From Bacilli bacterium (GTDB lineage Bacteria > Bacillota > Bacilli > RF39 > UBA660), in contig JAFXUK010000012.1 of the NCBI GenBank assembly GCA_017525015.1, forward strand, positions 1 to 64,000: a DNA stretch of 64,000 bases. The letters are read 5' to 3'. Positions 26,149 through 36,659 of the stretch are shown here, piece by piece; position 1 is the stretch's first letter; every line of letters begins with the position of its first letter. Position numbers and translations under genes: made by a program. The notes under the pieces are model-generated. The model made no database searches. It had not been told where the DNA came from and saw only the letters and a program-made list of their open reading frames with translations.

Positions 26149-28952
26149 TATAACACCTTCTTTAACCATTGACCTGTATAGCTATTCTTTTCTTTAGCTA
26201 CTTGTTCTGGTGTACCAGTAGCAACTATTTCTCCACCTAAATTTCCACCCTCAGGACCTAAGTCAATAATATAATCTGCTACTTTAATAACATCTAAGTT
26301 ATGTTCAATAACTATAACAGTATCGCCATTATCAACAATTCTTTGTAATATTACTAATAACTTCTTAATATCATCACTATGTAATCCAGTTGTTGGTTCA
26401 TCTAAGATAAATAATGATTTACCAGTTGCTTTCTTTTGTAACTCTTTAGCTAACTTAACTCTTCCTGCTTCACCACCAGAAAGTGTAGGAGCACTTTGAC
26501 CAAGTTTAATATAAGAAAGACCAACATCCATCATAACTTGTAATTTATTTTTTACTTTAGGAATATTATCAAAGAATTCAATAGCTTCATTTACTCTCAT
26601 ATCTAATACTTCAGATATGTTTTTACCTTTAAATTTAATATCTAATGTTTCTCTATTATAACGTGTACCATGACATACTTCACAAGGTACATAGACATCT
26701 GGTAAGAAATTCATTTCTATTTTTTTAACTCCATCTCCCCAACAAGCTTCACAACGTCCACCTTTAACATTGAAAGAGAATCTATTCTTACCATAACCTC
26801 TAATCTTTGATTCTTTCATATCTGCAAATACATCACGAATATCATCAAATACACCTACATATGTAGCAGGATTACTTCTTGGAGTTCTACCAATAGGGTC
26901 TTGGGTAATATGAACTACCTTGTCAATATTTTCTAAGCCTTTAACTTCTTTACAATTACCTACTAATACTTTAGATTTATAAACCTTCTTTGTAACTGCA
27001 TTATATAAAATATCATTAACTAATGTTGATTTACCAGAACCAGATACACCGGTTACACAAATAAATTTACCTAAAGGGAACTTAACATTAATATTCTTTA
27101 AGTTATGTTCTTTAGCACCTTTAACTTCTAAGAATAATCCATTACCTTTTCTTCTCTTTTTAGGTACTTCTATTTTTAATTCACCTTTTAAATATTTACC
27201 TGTTAAAGAATTAGGATTCTTCATAACTTCTTCTGGTGTTCCAGCAGCCATAATATAGCCACCATCAGTACCAGCACCAGGTCCAATATCTACTAAGAAA
27301 TCAGCAGCTCTCATAGTATCCATATCATGTTCAACAACAATTAATGTATTACCTAAGTCTCTCATTTCCTTCATTGAATTGATTAACTTCTCATTATCTC
27401 TTTGATGTAATCCAATACTAGGTTCATCTAAAACATATAAAACACCACTTAACTTACTACCTATTTGAGTAGCTAATCTTATACGTTGTGCTTCACCACC
27501 ACTTAGTGTTCCCGCAGCTCTATTTAAAGTTAAATAACCTAATCCAACATTATTTAAGAACTCTAATCTATTACATATCTCTTTAACTAACAATTCACTA
27601 ATCTTTGTTTGTTCCTTATTTAATTTTAGATTCTTCATAAAATCAAATAATTCTGCAATACTCATAGCAGTCATATCATAAATATTCTTTTTATTAATAA
27701 ATACATTTAAAATATCTTGTTTTAATCTTGTACCATGACATAATGGACATTCTTGTTCAATCATGAATCCTTCTATCCATTCACGAACCCAATTAGCTGT
27801 AGTTTCAATATATCTTCTTTCTAATTGAGTAATAATACCTTCAAAATAAGCACTCTTAGTTCTAAAACTACCACTACGTGAATAATATTTAAAATCAATT
27901 ATATCTGGACTACCATATAAAATAATATCTAACTTTTCTTTAGGAAGATTCTTTATTGGAGCATTTAAATCAATATCATAATAATCAGCAGTTTGTTCTA
28001 CTTCTTGAAATAAAATATTTTGATCAGCAGATACTGTTACAATACCACCATTATTGATACTTTTAGACTCATCTGGAATAATTAATTCCCTACTAATCTT
28101 CATCTTAACTCCAAGACCATTACACTCAGGACAAGCTCCAAATGGACTATTAAATGAAAACATTCTTGTTTCTAACTTAGGCATAGAATAATTACAATGA
28201 ATACATGCATAATTTTCACTCATTAATAATTCTTTATCACCTAGTACATTAAATAAAACCAATCCATTTGCTAAATTACAAGCATTCTCAATAGATTCAA
28301 ATATTCTACTTCTATCCTCTGGTCTAATAACTACTCTATCAATAACTACTTCAATAGTATCTTTCTTATTCTTTTCTAACTTAATATCTTCACTTAAGTC
28401 TCTTACTTCACCATTAATTCTTACTCTAGAATATCCTTTTTTTCTTAAATCTTCTAATAAATCAACATGAGAACCTTTTTCTCCCCTAACAACAGGAGCC
28501 ATTATTTCTATCTTAGTTCCCTCTGGATAATCCATTATCTTATTAGTCATCTCTTCAATACTTTGACTAGTAATAGGTTCATGATGATTAGGACAATAAG
28601 GAATACCTATACGGGCAAATAACAATCTAAAATAATCATATATCTCTGTAACAGTTGCTACTGTACTACGTGGATTATTATTAGTACTCTTTTGATCAAT
28701 ACTAATACTAGGACTTAAACCTTCAATACTATCTACATCAGGTTTACTTGTTCCACCTAAAAATTGTCTAGCATAACTAGATAGACTTTCTACATATCTT
28801 CTTTGACCTTCAGCGTAGATAGTATCAAAAGCTAAACTACTTTTACCACTACCAGATACACCAGTCATAACAACTAAAGAATTTTTAGGTATCTCTAAAT
28901 CAACATTTTTTAAATTATTTTCCCTTGCCCCTTTGACTATAATTTTGTCCAT
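26148..28952 (-). CDS. uvrA: Excinuclease ABC subunit A
   Basis: The damage-recognition ATPase of nucleotide excision repair, 934 residues, normal length. It has two ABC modules with Walker A GVSGSGKSSLAF (about 31-42) and GVSGSGKSTLVND (about 640), two ABC signatures (TLSGGEAQRIRLA and TLSGGEAGRVKLA), and zinc-binding CxxC pairs (CIHCNYS, CPECNG; CEACWG, CEVCHG). ATG 28952 with AAGGTG is chosen. Its 5' end overlaps the preceding gene by 38 bp, and uvrB is separate at 34653-36608. Confidence 0.97.
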   Translation of the reverse strand: MDKIIVKGARENNLKNVDLEIPKNSLVVMTGVSGSGKSSLAFDTIYAEGQRRYVESLSSYARQFLGGTSKPDVDSIEGLSPSISIDQKSTNNNPRSTVATVTEIYDYFRLLFARIGIPYCPNHHEPITSQSIEEMTNKIMDYPEGTKIEIMAPVVRGEKGSHVDLLEDLRKKGYSRVRINGEVRDLSEDIKLEKNKKDTIEVVIDRVVIRPEDRSRIFESIENACNLANGLVLFNVLGDKELLMSENYACIHCNYSMPKLETRMFSFNSPFGACPECNGLGVKMKISRELIIPDESKSINNGGIVTVSADQNILFQEVEQTADYYDIDLNAPIKNLPKEKLDIILYGSPDIIDFKYYSRSGSFRTKSAYFEGIITQLERRYIETTANWVREWIEGFMIEQECPLCHGTRLKQDILNVFINKKNIYDMTAMSIAELFDFMKNLKLNKEQTKISELLVKEICNRLEFLNNVGLGYLTLNRAAGTLSGGEAQRIRLATQIGSKLSGVLYVLDEPSIGLHQRDNEKLINSMKEMRDLGNTLIVVEHDMDTMRAADFLVDIGPGAGTDGGYIMAAGTPEEVMKNPNSLTGKYLKGELKIEVPKKRRKGNGLFLEVKGAKEHNLKNINVKFPLGKFICVTGVSGSGKSTLVNDILYNAVTKKVYKSKVLVGNCKEVKGLENIDKVVHITQDPIGRTPRSNPATYVGVFDDIRDVFADMKESKIRGYGKNRFSFNVKGGRCEACWGDGVKKIEMNFLPDVYVPCEVCHGTRYNRETLDIKFKGKNISEVLDMRVNEAIEFFDNIPKVKNKLQVMMDVGLSYIKLGQSAPTLSGGEAGRVKLAKELQKKATGKSLFILDEPTTGLHSDDIKKLLVILQRIVDNGDTVIVIEHNLDVIKVADYIIDLGPEGGNLGGEIVATGTPEQVAKEKNSYTGQWLKKVL

Positions 28953-29478
28953 ATTCAAGCACCTTCTTTACTACTCTTTCTTGTTCTCTATATCCCATAT
29001 TATATATATTTACTTTATGAATATAAAATAATAATGCCCTTACTGCTTTTTCATAATCTCCTTTATCAGTACAATTTCTTATTATTTCATATCCTTCTTC
29101 TTCTGTTACATTATAAGTTGCAAAAAATTTAACTATATCAGAAGCTGAAGAATTCTTAATAACATTAATAATTTCATCTCTTGTTAAAAACTTAACTACA
29201 TATAAATCACTAACAGAATACATATCATAATATGGTTCTGACCAATCATCATATTCACCTTCAGCAACTTCTCCACTTCCGACAACAGATGCTGTAACTA
29301 CATCTTCAGGCCTAAAGAATCTAAACACATCACTTAGATGGGTTGCCATATGAAATCCATTACCATTATTACCAAAAGAAATTGGTCCATCTGTATGGTA
29401 ACTTTTTCCTTCTTCAAATTGCATCCCATATCTATTAGTCTTATCTTTATTAAATCCTTTATAGCCTTTTATTTCCAT
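28915..29478 (-). CDS. Uncharacterised protein upstream of uvrA
   Basis: A 187-residue soluble protein. The first 60 residues (IKGYKGFNKDKTNRYGMQFEEGK...GNGFHMATHLSDVFRFF) resemble a small domain found at the N-terminus of many phage-linked and bacterial proteins with the pattern KGYK.F...GK.Y...GFH. The rest is helical and unrecognised. ATG 29478 has GAGGAA six bases upstream; another ATG two codons earlier overlaps the upstream TGA as ATGA but is too near that site. Its last 38 bp overlap uvrA, so it is in one transcript with the radical SAM gene and uvrA. Confidence 0.55.
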   Translation of the reverse strand: MEIKGYKGFNKDKTNRYGMQFEEGKSYHTDGPISFGNNGNGFHMATHLSDVFRFFRPEDVVTASVVGSGEVAEGEYDDWSEPYYDMYSVSDLYVVKFLTRDEIINVIKNSSASDIVKFFATYNVTEEEGYEIIRNCTDKGDYEKAVRALLFYIHKVNIYNMGYREQERVVKKVLEYGQNYSQRGKGK

Positions 29479-29480
29479 TA

Positions 29481-30284
29481 TCATTTCCTCATTTCATAAA
29501 AATTACATTTTTTACATAATTCATGTTTCTTTTTATTACTAAGAAAACCATTTCTAATTTCCTGAAACAAATCGCCATTTATTATATCATTTAATTCCTG
29601 TTTGTAAACATTTCCTAAGTCAATTAAACCATCACTATCTAAACAACAAGGTACCACAGTTCCATCTACTAAAATACCTATATGATCTCTAGTACCCATA
29701 CAGCTACCTATTTCACTATAATAATCATTATCTAAACTTGGCCAGATAAATTCATCTTCAATTTCATAGAAAATATTATCACCAAGTTTTACTTTATTCT
29801 TATTACCAATCTTAATACCATATTTATTTTCTAACCTGTTGATAATATCTAACTTATTAACACCATCAACCCATAAGCGATAATTGATAATAGTTCCCTT
29901 CTTATTTAATATATCTGTACTAGTAAAAATATTATCCAAGTATTCATCTAAACTCTTGCCATATTTTTTATCATAACTATGTAACGAAATATTAATTTGT
30001 CTAATATTTTTATTATCTTTAACTCTATCTATTAAATAACCATTACTAGTAATATTAACATTAAATCTTTCACTAGCTTTATCTATTAACCCATTAATAT
30101 GTGGATGTAACAAAGGCTCTCCCATTATATGAAAATAAACATACTTAGTATATCCTTCTATTTTATTTAATAACACATTAAAAGAATCCATATCAATGAA
30201 CATTTTACTTCTCTTAGTTCCCTTACAAAAAGAACAATTAAGATTACAATTATTTGTTATTTCTATATAAATTCTTTTAAACAT
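29481..30284 (-). CDS. Radical SAM protein with SPASM-like C-terminus
   Basis: The 267-residue protein has the 4Fe-4S/SAM motif CxxxCxxC as CNLNCSFC (Cys13, 17, 20), the GEPLLHP segment and a C-terminal Cys cluster (GSCMGTRDHIGILVDGTVVPCC...CKKC) typical of SPASM auxiliary-cluster proteins. Family members modify peptides or act as anaerobic enzyme-maturases; substrate cannot be told here and no small Cys-rich or leader-type precursor is nearby. ATG 30284 with AGGTG is preferred. It stops with TGA and is followed, nearly overlapping, by the 28915 gene and uvrA. Confidence 0.82.
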   Translation of the reverse strand: MFKRIYIEITNNCNLNCSFCKGTKRSKMFIDMDSFNVLLNKIEGYTKYVYFHIMGEPLLHPHINGLIDKASERFNVNITSNGYLIDRVKDNKNIRQINISLHSYDKKYGKSLDEYLDNIFTSTDILNKKGTIINYRLWVDGVNKLDIINRLENKYGIKIGNKNKVKLGDNIFYEIEDEFIWPSLDNDYYSEIGSCMGTRDHIGILVDGTVVPCCLDSDGLIDLGNVYKQELNDIINGDLFQEIRNGFLSNKKKHELCKKCNFYEMRK

Positions 30285-30301
30285 AAAAACACCTAAAAAC
30301 A

Positions 30302-30329
30302 ATTATAACACATTTGTTCGATATATAAA
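30302..30329 (-). promoter_or_regulatory. Promoter of the radical SAM-uvrA unit
   Basis: TATAAT (30302-30307) with a weak TTTATA -35 (30324-30329) at 16 bp on the minus strand. Confidence 0.5.
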
Positions 30330-30337
30330 ACGAAAAA

Positions 30338-30356
30338 AAAGACCTCTATGGTCTTT
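30338..30356 (-). terminator. Terminator after the 30355-31092 gene
   Basis: AAAGACC/GGTCTTT stem with a 5-nt loop and T8 on the minus strand. Confidence 0.85.
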
Positions 30357-31092
30357 AATTATTTTCCTTTGTTTTATCAATAACTTCTAACTTACCAGCA
30401 CTATTCTCATCATCTGATTTAGTAATTCTAATCTCCATACCTTTTTTAACATTACCAATACCATCAGTACTTACTGTTAATGTTCTTAAATCTCTAATAA
30501 CTTGATCAGAATCCTTATTAGACATGAAATCAAAGAAGTCCATTTCATCTCCTAAAATAGAATGATATTCATCTTCTGGTCCATAAGTAATAGCTGGTAC
30601 AGTCATTGTATCTTTATCCCATTTCAAATAATTATTAAAACGATTTATAACTCCCATTATTTCCATACCCATATATTGAGCTTTAACATCTAAGAAAGCT
30701 TGCAATGAAACATCATGTGTTTCATCTTTTTTAGCTAATTCATCAGTTTGTTTCATTAATTCTTCAATATTTCTTACACCAAATACACCAATTATTTTTT
30801 CTTTATCATAAGTTCCATACTTAGAAGCATCTTTATTAGGTCCACGATATAAATGTCTACTAATTATTTCATTAGCAGTAGCTTCAGGTACTTCTTCACC
30901 AGTACTAGCATTTTTATATTTACCATTTTCCATTAAGAAATACATAGACAAATAATTATCAACATATGAATATAAGAAAACATCATATACCATCTTACCA
31001 TTCATATTAGTCATCATAACTGATAAACCTTGTCTAACACTATACCCAGCATATACATATTTAGCTGGATAACTTTTAAGAATATTAACCAT
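30355..31092 (-). CDS. Uncharacterised soluble protein
   Basis: A 245-residue protein with no membrane segment or signal peptide. The first 60 residues look beta-rich (KYVYAGYSVRQGLSVMMTNMNGKMVYDVFLYS), the middle is charged and helical, and the end is beta-rich with MEIRITKSDDENSAGKLEVIDK. No family is recognised. ATG 31092 with AAGG nine bases upstream lies inside the 3' end of the SDR gene (ends 31085), so the two are coupled and probably one operon. Confidence 0.55.
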   Translation of the reverse strand: MVNILKSYPAKYVYAGYSVRQGLSVMMTNMNGKMVYDVFLYSYVDNYLSMYFLMENGKYKNASTGEEVPEATANEIISRHLYRGPNKDASKYGTYDKEKIIGVFGVRNIEELMKQTDELAKKDETHDVSLQAFLDVKAQYMGMEIMGVINRFNNYLKWDKDTMTVPAITYGPEDEYHSILGDEMDFFDFMSNKDSDQVIRDLRTLTVSTDGIGNVKKGMEIRITKSDDENSAGKLEVIDKTKENN

Positions 31093-31846
31093 TCTTTTCA
31101 ACCTTCTTTCTTTGGATATTATGAACTATCTTTAAAGATAACTTAGTTGGTAAAAATCTATTAAAGAACATACCAGCTCTAACTGTAAATCCTGGTACTA
31201 TTAATAACTTATTCTTAAACATTTGATCAACAGCATAATGAGCAACATACTCACTACTTAATGCTTTAACTGTAAAAGAACCACCTGCTACTTTATTAAA
31301 ATTAGTATCCACAGGTCCTGGACATAAAGCACATACTTTTACCTTACTTTTAGCTGCTTTTAATTCTTGGTATATAGCAGTAGTCCATTTAGTAACATAA
31401 TTCTTAGTAGCATAATATGTATTTAAACCTGGTCCTGCTAAGAAACCAGCACTACTAGATATATTCATAATATATCCTTTATCTTTCTTAACCATATCTT
31501 GTAAAAATAACTTAGTTAAAATATGAACTGCTGTAACGTTTAAATCTATCATCTTTAACTCTTTATTAATATCTGTTTCCCAAGTATTACCAAATAAACC
31601 AAATCCAGCTCCATTAATAAGAACATCAATATCTTCATCTTTAAAATGATCATATAACTTAAAACAATTATCTCTTCCTGTTAAATCAATAGGATATATC
31701 TCTACATTTGTTTTAATCTTACTAGCAGTTTCCTTAAGTCTATTTTCATCTCTACTAACTAGTATTACATCATAACCTAATTCACTTAAATAAATAGCTA
31801 TATCTCTTCCAATACCAGAAGAAGCGCCTGTTACTAAAGCTTTCAT
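31085..31846 (-). CDS. Short-chain dehydrogenase/reductase
   Basis: A classical SDR of 253 residues: NAD(P)-binding TGASSGIG (about 6-13), the NGAGFG motif (about 83-88), catalytic Ser in MNISSSAGF and the YYATKNY active site with Tyr and Lys. The basic residue in LVSRDEN after strand 2 suggests NADP preference. C-terminal RFLPTKLSLKI resembles DltE/YqjQ-type SDRs; the substrate is unknown. A promoter-like TGG-TAAAAT lies upstream at 31862-31870, beside the previous terminator. Confidence 0.85.
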   Translation of the reverse strand: MKALVTGASSGIGRDIAIYLSELGYDVILVSRDENRLKETASKIKTNVEIYPIDLTGRDNCFKLYDHFKDEDIDVLINGAGFGLFGNTWETDINKELKMIDLNVTAVHILTKLFLQDMVKKDKGYIMNISSSAGFLAGPGLNTYYATKNYVTKWTTAIYQELKAAKSKVKVCALCPGPVDTNFNKVAGGSFTVKALSSEYVAHYAVDQMFKNKLLIVPGFTVRAGMFFNRFLPTKLSLKIVHNIQRKKVEKNG

Positions 31847-31875
31847 ACTATCACCACTTCCATTTTACCATAAAA

Positions 31876-31896
31876 AAAGAAGATTTTATCTTCTTT
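31876..31896 (-). terminator. Terminator after the PPase gene
   Basis: AAAGAAGAT/ATCTTCTTT stem with a TTT loop and a T7 run on the minus strand. Confidence 0.85.
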
Positions 31897-33505
31897 CTTC
31901 GACATCTAATAATGGAGGAAGCATTTGTTTCTTACGAGAAACAACTCCATCCATAAATATACCTTGTTCTGGTTCAAATCCATAAGCATTCTCAATTAAG
32001 TTCTTACTACCTTCACTATAGAACAAATAAGAACCATTCTTCATAATATCTGTTACAAAGAATAAAGCATATTTATAATTACCAACATTACACATAGAAT
32101 TTAATTGAGAAATGAATTCTGCTTCTTTTGCTTTTATCTCTTCGAAATCCATTGTAGTAATTTGACTTATTGCCAAATTAGATTCCTCAAACTTAAATGT
32201 CTTAATATCAGTCTTAATAATATCTTCAATATCCATTCCTTTAATTGAAGATGCTGCTTTAAACATCTTATGTCCATATTTTTCAATATCTATTCCAGCA
32301 ATCTCAGCTAGTTTTTTACCTGTTTCAATATCTAACTCAGTTGTTGTTGGTGATTTAAATAATAATGTATCAGATAAAATTGCTGATAACATTAAACCAG
32401 CTATATCTTTAGGTATTTCTACATTAGCTTCTTGATATAGTTTATAAATAATTGTACAAGTACAACCAACCGGCATACTTCTAAAGTTAATTGGCATTGT
32501 TGTACCAATTGTACCTAAATTATGATGATCAATTATTTCTAATATATTAGCTTCTTCAATATCATCAACACTTTGTGATTTTTGATTATGATCAACTAAA
32601 ATAACTTGTTTCTTTTCGTAGTCATTAACATCAACTACTCTAATCATACCTAAACATTCATTTCTTTTATTAACAATAGGATAGTTAGTATGACCAAGTT
32701 TACTACTTATTTCAATAAAATCATCTCTACTATCATAAGTATTAAAAGTAACTGGTTTTTCATTTATATTTAATAATTTAACATAATTACATAACTTAAT
32801 CATATTAGCACATTTAAATGTACCAAGAGGAACTGTAATTACATTAACTCTATTCTTTCTAGCTTTTTCTAATAACTCATTAGGTAACTTAACATTATTA
32901 ACTAAAAGTAATAACTTAATACCTGAATTAATAGCATACTCTTGTATTTTAAATCTATCTCCTACTATTAAAATATTATTCTTAGTTAACTCAACTCTTG
33001 TTAAGAAAGTTTCACTTTTATAAGCAGCTGCAAGAATATCACCTTTAATTTCATCATCTATTCTAACAACTTGAATAGCTCCTAAAGTATCTAAGATATT
33101 ATCATAAGAAGTATCTAATTTAGTAATATCACCATCAATTAAATATCTAGATATTTCCTTAACATTAACATATCCAGTTAATACCTTTTTATTATTAACA
33201 AGAGGAAATCCTGTAACACCATGTTCTATTAAAGCTTTATAAGTACGATAAATAGATGTATGTTCTTCAATCATGGCATTCTTTAAATAATGCATATTTC
33301 TAATTTGAACCTTAACATCATTTAAAAACTCTGGCTCTTTAATTTTAAAATAATCTAAAACAAAACTAGTCTCTTTATTTAAAGTTCCTAAAACTCTAGG
33401 TTCAGATTTTAAACCAATTTTATTTTTTAAATAAGATAAACTTATACTAGCACACACAGTATCAGTATCAGGTATCTTATGACCAAAAATATAAGTTGTC
33501 TGCAT
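31886..33505 (-). CDS. Family II Mn-dependent inorganic pyrophosphatase with CBS and DRTGG domains
   Basis: A 539-residue family II PPase hydrolysing pyrophosphate to phosphate. The DHH catalytic core is split: FGHKIPDTDTVCAS at the N-terminus and DHNQKSQS, EIIDHHNLG with the DHH motif, plus a DHHA2 C-terminal part (GSYLFYSEGSKNL...SRKKQMLPPL). Between lie two CBS motifs and a DRTGG domain, the regulatory insert of nucleotide-controlled (AMP/ADP, diadenosine phosphate) PPases. ATG 33505 with AAGGGG is chosen. Cytosolic. Confidence 0.92.
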   Translation of the reverse strand: MQTTYIFGHKIPDTDTVCASISLSYLKNKIGLKSEPRVLGTLNKETSFVLDYFKIKEPEFLNDVKVQIRNMHYLKNAMIEEHTSIYRTYKALIEHGVTGFPLVNNKKVLTGYVNVKEISRYLIDGDITKLDTSYDNILDTLGAIQVVRIDDEIKGDILAAAYKSETFLTRVELTKNNILIVGDRFKIQEYAINSGIKLLLLVNNVKLPNELLEKARKNRVNVITVPLGTFKCANMIKLCNYVKLLNINEKPVTFNTYDSRDDFIEISSKLGHTNYPIVNKRNECLGMIRVVDVNDYEKKQVILVDHNQKSQSVDDIEEANILEIIDHHNLGTIGTTMPINFRSMPVGCTCTIIYKLYQEANVEIPKDIAGLMLSAILSDTLLFKSPTTTELDIETGKKLAEIAGIDIEKYGHKMFKAASSIKGMDIEDIIKTDIKTFKFEESNLAISQITTMDFEEIKAKEAEFISQLNSMCNVGNYKYALFFVTDIMKNGSYLFYSEGSKNLIENAYGFEPEQGIFMDGVVSRKKQMLPPLLDVEERR

Positions 33506-33565
33506 TTTATCGCCCCTTATTCTACATAAGTATAACATAATAATATAATTTTATTAAGCCAAATA

Positions 33566-33574
33566 TGATATAAT
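33566..33574 (+). promoter_or_regulatory. Extended -10 promoter of the 33598 gene
   Basis: TGA-TATAAT on the + strand; no clear -35. It lies in the short divergent gap with the PPase gene. Confidence 0.6.
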
Positions 33575-33597
33575 TTTATCATAAGGAAGTGAACGTT

Positions 33598-34629
33598 ATG
33601 CCAGAACCAAACTATAATTTAGTAGTAAAGAAAAATAATAGCTTATTCCCTGCAGTTGGAATAATTATTCTTTTAATTATCATTGCATTAGCTTGTGTAC
33701 TATTGCTAAATAAAAAGAAAGAAGATACGCCGACAGAGAATCCTAAAAGCCAATATACATACTACACTACCGACTTTAGTATAAGTGGTCAAAAAGCAAA
33801 AAATAAACTTGCCATAGCGTTTAATGATAAAGCTAAAGTAATAGATTACAATAGATATACTATGATTGTTAATATTGATAATACTAATTACTACTTTGAT
33901 ACAATGCCAATCACAGTTACACCAAAAGATGAACATTATTACAATGATTCTCATCGTTATAAAGAGCACAACATCGAAAAAGTAAGTGGTAATTTTCATA
34001 TACTTAAAAACTTTGATGATACCTATTCTATATTTTATGAACTAGAAGAAGGAGAAGCTATTCAATCTGGTAAAAACTTTGTTATTCTTTTTGGAACAAT
34101 TATAGGTAAATATACAGATGCCGGGTATAACAATCACTTAAGTAGAGATGAAGCCTTAAAGATCATTGAAAAAATAAAAGATAATTGCTTAATACTAAGT
34201 TATACAGATAATCCCAAAGAAGCTAAAGATAGTCTTGATAAATCTTATGATCTAACAGAAATGACTTCATTAGAAGATTATTTTAAAGAAAGAATAGAAG
34301 AAAATTACAACATATCTGGAAAAGATATAAAAACAATATATTCTTATAGCGAAATAGATAATAAGTATAACGATTATAAATCGAGAGCATTCTTTACTGT
34401 TTTAGAAAAAGAATACGAATTAACTTATGAAGTAAAAGAAGTTAAAGAAAAACCAGAAGGAGAAATCAAAGCAACATTTACTCTTAATGATATTGAAGTA
34501 AATGCTATAGAAGATGAAAAAATAGTATATGTCTATAATTACAATGACAAAGATATTGTTATTGAAGATTCTAGTGGATTTGGTATTTCTACTGGGCAAG
34601 AAATAATAAAAGATCATTTCACAAAATAA
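33598..34629 (+). CDS. Membrane-anchored uncharacterised protein
   Basis: The 343-residue protein has a short N-terminus, one membrane helix (about 17-40) and a large external domain rich in Tyr, Asp, Glu and Lys with no recognised family. The two halves have similar beta-rich character (TDFSISGQKAKNKLAIAFND, TFTLNDIEVNAIEDEKIVYVYN). No Cys-based lipobox. ATG 33598 has AAGGA about nine bases upstream; an in-frame GTG three codons earlier is rejected. It is divergent from the PPase gene and converges on uvrB with a shared terminator. Confidence 0.6.
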   Translation: MPEPNYNLVVKKNNSLFPAVGIIILLIIIALACVLLLNKKKEDTPTENPKSQYTYYTTDFSISGQKAKNKLAIAFNDKAKVIDYNRYTMIVNIDNTNYYFDTMPITVTPKDEHYYNDSHRYKEHNIEKVSGNFHILKNFDDTYSIFYELEEGEAIQSGKNFVILFGTIIGKYTDAGYNNHLSRDEALKIIEKIKDNCLILSYTDNPKEAKDSLDKSYDLTEMTSLEDYFKERIEENYNISGKDIKTIYSYSEIDNKYNDYKSRAFFTVLEKEYELTYEVKEVKEKPEGEIKATFTLNDIEVNAIEDEKIVYVYNYNDKDIVIEDSSGFGISTGQEIIKDHFTK

Positions 34630-34650
34630 AAGGACTTAATAAAGTCCTTT
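34629..34650. terminator. Bidirectional terminator between the 33598 gene and uvrB
   Basis: AAAGGACTT/AAGTCCTTT stem with a 4-nt loop, T-run on the + strand and A-run on the other side, between convergent genes. Confidence 0.88.
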
Positions 34651-34652
34651 TT

Positions 34653-36608
34653 TTATTCACTCTTCATTTCAAATAAGATATCACGTAATTCCATAGCTCT
34701 TTCAAAGTCAAGTTGTTTAGCAGCTTCTTTCATCTCATTTTCAATTTTTATCATAATATCTGCTTTCTCTTTCTTACTCATCTTCTCAACTGGTTTCTTA
34801 TCAGTCTTCTCTTCTATTTCATTACTTACTACTTCTCTTATTTCTTTAATAATTGTCTTAGGTACTATACCATGTTTAATATTGTATTCATTTTGAATTT
34901 TTCTACGACGTGCTGTCTCTGCAATAGCTTCTGCCATAGAATCACTCATCTCATCAGCATACATAATAACATGTCCATTACTATTACGAGCACATCTACC
35001 AATTGTTTGAATTAAACTTCTAGTACTACGTAAAAAGCCTTGTTTATCAGCATCCATAATACATATTAAACTTACTTCTGGTATATCTAAACCTTCTCTT
35101 AATAAGTTAATACCAACTACACAATCATATTTGCCCATACGTAATTCTTGAATAATTTTTAATCTCTCTAAAGTTTTAATCTCACTATGTAGATATGCTA
35201 CCTTAATACCCATATCTTTTAAATAGTTTGTCAACTCTTCTGCCATACGTATAGTTAACGTTGTTATTAATACTCTCTCATTACTTTCTTTACGTTTATT
35301 TATTTGATCAATAATATCATCTATTTGTCCTTCAGTACCTTTTACCTCTATTGTTGGATCAAGTAAACCAGTAGGTCTAATGATTTGCTCAACATAGTGT
35401 TGATTAGTGTGTTCTAACTCGTAATCACCTGGAGTTGCTGATACATAAATAGCTTGATTTATCTTACTTTCAAATTCATCATACTTAAGTGGTCTATTAT
35501 CTAAAGCACTAGGTAATCTAAATCCATAGTCTACTAAAGTTTGTTTACGCATTCTATCTCCATTATACATTCCTCTAACCTGAGGTAATGTAACATGAGA
35601 TTCATCAACAACAAGCAAGAAATCTTTTGGAAAGAAATCTATTAAACAGCAAGGAGTTTCTCCCTCACCTCTTAAAGCTAAATGACGTGAGTAGTTTTCA
35701 ATACCACTACAGAACCCTGTTTCTTTTAACATCTCTAAATCATAATTAGTTCTTTCACGTAATCTTTGCTCTTCTAAGAGTTTATTATTTTCATGTAATA
35801 CTTTTAATCTATCTTCTAACTCTGCTTCTATTCTTCTAATAGCTTCTTCTAACTTATCAGAACCAGTAACAAAGTGCGAAGCTGGAAATATACTAATTGT
35901 TTTCTTATTTTGTTCAATAACACCAGTTAAAGGATCAAAAGTACATATTCTATCTATTTCATCACCAAAGAATTCTACTCTTATACCTTTACTTTTCTCT
36001 TGAACAGGAACAATATCTAAAACATCTCCTCTTACTCTAAATGTACCTCTATGGAAATCTAAATCATTTCTTTCATAAGTCATATCTACTAACTTATGTA
36101 AGATATCATCTCTTTTAACATTATCTCCTACATTTAAAGTAAGCATCATCTTTTCATATTCTTCTTTTTCACCAATACCATATATACAAGATACAGATGC
36201 TACTACTATAACATCTCTATTATTAATTAAAGCACTAGTAGCACCATGTCTTAACTCATCTATTTCATCATTAATACTAGCATCTTTTTCTATATAAGTA
36301 TCACTTTGAGGTACATATGCTTCTGGTTGATAATAATCATAATAAGAAACAAAGTATTCTACATGATTATTAGGAAATAATTCTTTAAACTCTGCATATA
36401 ATTGACCAGCTAATGTTTTATTATGAGCTAATACTAAAGTAGGTTTATTAACTTCTTTAATAACATTAGCAATCGTAAATGTTTTACCAGTACCAGTAGC
36501 TCCTAAAAGTACTTGTTCATGTTTACCAGCTCTTATACCATCTACTAATTCTTTAATCGCTTCAGGTTGGTCACCACTAGGTTCATAATTAGATACAAGT
36601 TCGAACAT
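34653..36608 (-). CDS. uvrB: Excinuclease ABC subunit B
   Basis: The damage-verifying helicase-like subunit of nucleotide excision repair, 651 residues, normal. Walker A GATGTGKT (about 39-46), the beta-hairpin region [57 protein letters not shown] and the C-terminal UVR motif ([22 protein letters not shown]) that contacts UvrC are all present. It has its own promoter. No LexA box (CGAAC-N4-GTTCG) was seen upstream. Confidence 0.97.
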   Translation of the reverse strand: MFELVSNYEPSGDQPEAIKELVDGIRAGKHEQVLLGATGTGKTFTIANVIKEVNKPTLVLAHNKTLAGQLYAEFKELFPNNHVEYFVSYYDYYQPEAYVPQSDTYIEKDASINDEIDELRHGATSALINNRDVIVVASVSCIYGIGEKEEYEKMMLTLNVGDNVKRDDILHKLVDMTYERNDLDFHRGTFRVRGDVLDIVPVQEKSKGIRVEFFGDEIDRICTFDPLTGVIEQNKKTISIFPASHFVTGSDKLEEAIRRIEAELEDRLKVLHENNKLLEEQRLRERTNYDLEMLKETGFCSGIENYSRHLALRGEGETPCCLIDFFPKDFLLVVDESHVTLPQVRGMYNGDRMRKQTLVDYGFRLPSALDNRPLKYDEFESKINQAIYVSATPGDYELEHTNQHYVEQIIRPTGLLDPTIEVKGTEGQIDDIIDQINKRKESNERVLITTLTIRMAEELTNYLKDMGIKVAYLHSEIKTLERLKIIQELRMGKYDCVVGINLLREGLDIPEVSLICIMDADKQGFLRSTRSLIQTIGRCARNSNGHVIMYADEMSDSMAEAIAETARRRKIQNEYNIKHGIVPKTIIKEIREVVSNEIEEKTDKKPVEKMSKKEKADIMIKIENEMKEAAKQLDFERAMELRDILFEMKSE

Positions 36609-36630
36609 ATTCTCACCTCAAATCGAATAA

Positions 36631-36659
36631 ATAATATCATTTATACATATAAAAAACAA
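36631..36659 (-). promoter_or_regulatory. Promoter of uvrB, -35 inside a terminator
   Basis: TTGTTT (36654-36659), a 17-bp spacer and TATTAT (36631-36636) preceded by TGA on the minus strand. The -35 is the 3' arm and U-run of the neighbouring hairpin. Confidence 0.65.
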
